DNA of 64,000 nt from Thermococcus celer Vu 13 = JCM 8558. GTDB taxonomy: Archaea > Methanobacteriota_B > Thermococci > Thermococcales > Thermococcaceae. The translations under genes were made by a program, and so were the position numbers. The number at the start of each line of letters is the position of its first letter. Positions within the stretch are counted from its first letter, which is position 1. Below the pieces are notes generated by a model. The model ran no database searches. It had not been told where the DNA came from and saw only the letters and a program-made list of their open reading frames with translations. The stretch is from contig NZ_CP014854.1 of assembly GCF_002214365.1 (NCBI RefSeq), positions 434,001 to 498,000 of the forward strand, read 5' to 3'. This document shows positions 62,421 through 64,000 of this stretch, one piece after another.

Positions 62421-62441
62421 GAACTATTTAAGGCTTAGTTC
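62421..62441 (-). promoter_or_regulatory. Dyad enclosing the ferritin TATA element
   Basis: GAACTA (62421-62426) and TAGTTC (62436-62441) are perfect inverted arms around TTTAAGGCT, which is the minus-strand TATA-like AGCCTTAAA. A protein binding here would block TBP, so it is a candidate iron-responsive operator. The thiI stop codon (62440) overlaps the right arm. Confidence 0.55.
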
Positions 62442-63531
62442 AAACCAATCCCTCCCGTTCCAGCACCCGGATCACCCGCTGAAACTCCTCAAGCTTCCCA
62501 CCCGTGACGACCCTTTCCGGCCGGAAGGGGCAGTCGCAGTGGGGATACTCAAGGAACGCCTCGTACGTCCCTATCCTCCTCGCTATGGCCACTATCTCCT
62601 CCTTGTCCATCCCAAGGAGGGGTCTATGAACGGGAAAATCGACGCTCATCGTCTCAAAGTAGAGGTTGGTCAGTGTCTGCGACGCCACCTGCCCGAGGCT
62701 ATCTCCCGTCACCACACCGAGCGCCCCCATATCCCTCGCTATCTCCGCAGCCCTCCTGAGCATCGCAACCTTGCACACCACGCACGTCCATCTCTGCATC
62801 CCCACCTCGGCGAGTGCCCTCACGTAGGGCTTGAGTATCTCAAAGTGGTTCTCGATTACGAGTTCTATCGGCTCCGGGGAGTAGTCCTCGAGGACCTCAA
62901 CGACCTTTTCCACAACGCTCCTCGCGTTCATGCCCTGGTCAAAGTGAACCGCCACGATTTCGGCACCGCGTTTGAGCATGAGGAAAGCGGCAACGGGGGA
63001 ATCTATGCCCCCGCTCAAAAGAGCCACGACCTTCCCTTGAGTGCCAACGGGCAAACCGCCAACGCCCCTAATTTTTTCAAAAAATACGTAAGCCTTCCCG
63101 GCAATAATCTCGATTCCGATGACGAGGTCGGGGTTCTCGAGGTCCACCTTCCATCCAAATTCATTCACAACAAACGCTCCAATCTCCCGGTTCACCTCAA
63201 CGGACGTTCTCAAGAAGGTTTTATCAAGCCTCCGGGTCTCAACTTTAAAGCTCTCCGGTGATTTGTCCTTTAAGGCTCTACGGAGGTATTCAGGAATTTC
63301 CTCGTACTCCATCACCCTCGCGGGAGATACGGAGACCACGCCGGGCACTTTGGCGATTATTCCGGCCGCCTCGTCAGGGGCGTCCACGAGTAACCTTCCC
63401 CTGATTATTTTGACCTTACATTTCATCCCTTTTCTCCGGAGTGCCTTCTCTATGTTTTCCTTAAGTTTTCTCTCGAACTCCCTTCTCTTGCCGCCTTTTA
63501 TTGCTATCTCTCCGTAGCGAACGAGAAGCAT
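62440..63531 (-). CDS. thiI: tRNA sulfurtransferase ThiI (4-thiouridine synthetase)
   Basis: Makes 4-thiouridine at position 8 of tRNA and may feed thiazole synthesis. The 363-residue protein has an N-terminal ferredoxin-like/THUMP region (about 1-160) and a PP-loop ATPase domain with LSGGIDSP at about 172-179. Cysteines in RWTCVVCK and HCDCPF (C-terminal) may hold sulfur or an Fe-S cluster. No rhodanese domain is present, as in most archaeal ThiI. ATG at 63531 follows GGTGGTTGAA and overlaps the end of the upstream E1-like gene region. Confidence 0.92.
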   Translation of the reverse strand: MLLVRYGEIAIKGGKRREFERKLKENIEKALRRKGMKCKVKIIRGRLLVDAPDEAAGIIAKVPGVVSVSPARVMEYEEIPEYLRRALKDKSPESFKVETRRLDKTFLRTSVEVNREIGAFVVNEFGWKVDLENPDLVIGIEIIAGKAYVFFEKIRGVGGLPVGTQGKVVALLSGGIDSPVAAFLMLKRGAEIVAVHFDQGMNARSVVEKVVEVLEDYSPEPIELVIENHFEILKPYVRALAEVGMQRWTCVVCKVAMLRRAAEIARDMGALGVVTGDSLGQVASQTLTNLYFETMSVDFPVHRPLLGMDKEEIVAIARRIGTYEAFLEYPHCDCPFRPERVVTGGKLEEFQRVIRVLEREGLV

Positions 63532-63532
63532 T

Positions 63533-64000
63533 TCAACCACCCAGATAGCGGGCGAAGAAGTTCTTTGCCTCCTTCCCGTCCTCGACACCGCGGATTACCA
63601 TCCTCCCCGTCTTGAACACCAGTATCTCAGCGTAGTCGTCCTCGAACTGGATGAACTGGCTCGTCTTCAGGTACTCGATGCCGAGCTTTTCGAGCCTCTC
63701 CGCGAACTCGTCGAGGTCTATGCTCATTCTCTCGGGCGGCGTCACCTGGATAGAGCCGTCACACATGCGCTCGACCTTTATCCGCTTTTCGAGGAACGTG
63801 AGTTCTTTCCTCACGCAGGCAGGGCAGTCCTCCCTCCTCGGTATCCTTATCTTCTCGAAGTCCATGCTCCTGAGGTCAAAGAAGAACAGCTCGCTCCCCA
63901 CCTCCTCGCCGAGCAGGATCTTCGCGGCCAGCGCGACGGCCAGGGAAGCGGCGAAGCTCGGGACGTAGCTCATTATGCCGGCCATCGCACAGGTCGGCAT
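63533..64000 (-). CDS. E1-like (ThiF/MoeB/UbaA) adenylyltransferase, N-terminus beyond window
   Basis: C-terminal part of an E1-like enzyme that adenylates ubiquitin-fold sulfur carriers (MoaD, ThiS or SAMP). Visible are PTCAMAGIMSYVPSFAASLAV with the crossover region and catalytic Cys candidate, AAKILLGEEVGSELFFFDLRSMDFEKI, and CPACVRK, one pair of the zinc ligands. An extra C-terminal segment (last about 65 residues) follows. The frame runs off the window edge, so start and ATP-binding motif are not seen. It is followed by thiI on the same strand, fitting a sulfur-transfer pairing. Confidence 0.87.
   Translation of the reverse strand: MPTCAMAGIMSYVPSFAASLAVALAAKILLGEEVGSELFFFDLRSMDFEKIRIPRREDCPACVRKELTFLEKRIKVERMCDGSIQVTPPERMSIDLDEFAERLEKLGIEYLKTSQFIQFEDDYAEILVFKTGRMVIRGVEDGKEAKNFFARYLGG

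Overview
The window is chromosomal DNA of a hyperthermophilic archaeon of the order Thermococcales, most likely the genus Thermococcus. The signs are archaeal ribosomal proteins eS1 and uS15, aRF1, a GAN-type nuclease, KEOPS Pcc1, LonB, a cytosolic NiFe-hydrogenase, a tungsten aldehyde ferredoxin oxidoreductase and a 13-gene Mrp/hydrogenase-like mbx (mbs) operon. Genes are mostly GC-rich, tightly packed, preceded by GGTGAT-type ribosome binding sites and by A/T-rich TATA elements. No CRISPR array, insertion sequence or rRNA operon is visible.

Layout. 1-5.8 kb: end of the hydrogenase alpha subunit gene, its maturation protease, lonB (minus), a DUF2666 protein, a JAMM protease, an ArsR regulator and a MazG protein. 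5.9-12.1 kb: an Lrp regulator behind a duplicated promoter block, a DUF92 membrane protein, then a minus-strand information-processing block (THUMP-SPOUT methylase, eS1, Pcc1, GAN, uS15), a lamin-tail protein with a class III signal peptide, and initiator tRNA-Met. 12.2-15.1 kb: both phosphomevalonate dehydratase subunits (archaeal mevalonate pathway) and a site-2 protease. 15.1-18.8 kb: an A/T-rich surface island with two tiny pilin-like genes and a large membrane glycosyltransferase. 18.8-30.3 kb: HEAT and BofA proteins, aRF1, a decayed ATPase gene, argS, a lipoyl-ligase accessory domain, SpoIIM, a DUF354 protein facing wecC-wecB (UDP-ManNAcA synthesis), a radical SAM protein and an ACT regulator.

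30.5-40.3 kb is the mbxABCDFGHH'MJKLN operon for a membrane-bound, ion-pumping sulfane-sulfur reductase. 40.3-48.7 kb: two DUF996 proteins, an NCS2 permease, a class III aminotransferase/racemase divergent from its Lrp regulator, an M24 protein that has lost metal ligands, and a divergent DUF438-hemerythrin / DUF2249 pair. 48.7-64 kb is a redox and sulfur-trafficking region: a small membrane protein with cytochrome-b-like histidines, thioredoxin and CcdA, OsmC, a minimal SUF-like pair (smsCB), a mini-HdrA with ferredoxin, the cmo-moaD-aor cluster, a full sufCBD operon, arsenate reductase, ferritin, ThiI and the end of an E1-like enzyme.

A unifying signal is three perfect matches to the extended SurR site GTTn3AACn5GTT, each in an intergenic region: before mbx, between ccdA and osmC, and between smsCB and the mini-HdrA/ferredoxin genes. 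They suggest that sulfur respiration, thiol chemistry and Fe-S assembly here share one redox regulator. Other highlights are two candidate C/D box sRNAs, several intergenic dyads (suf, ferritin, DUF438/DUF2249, Lrp/racemase), and a possible di-heme b-type cytochrome in a lineage generally regarded as cytochrome-free.
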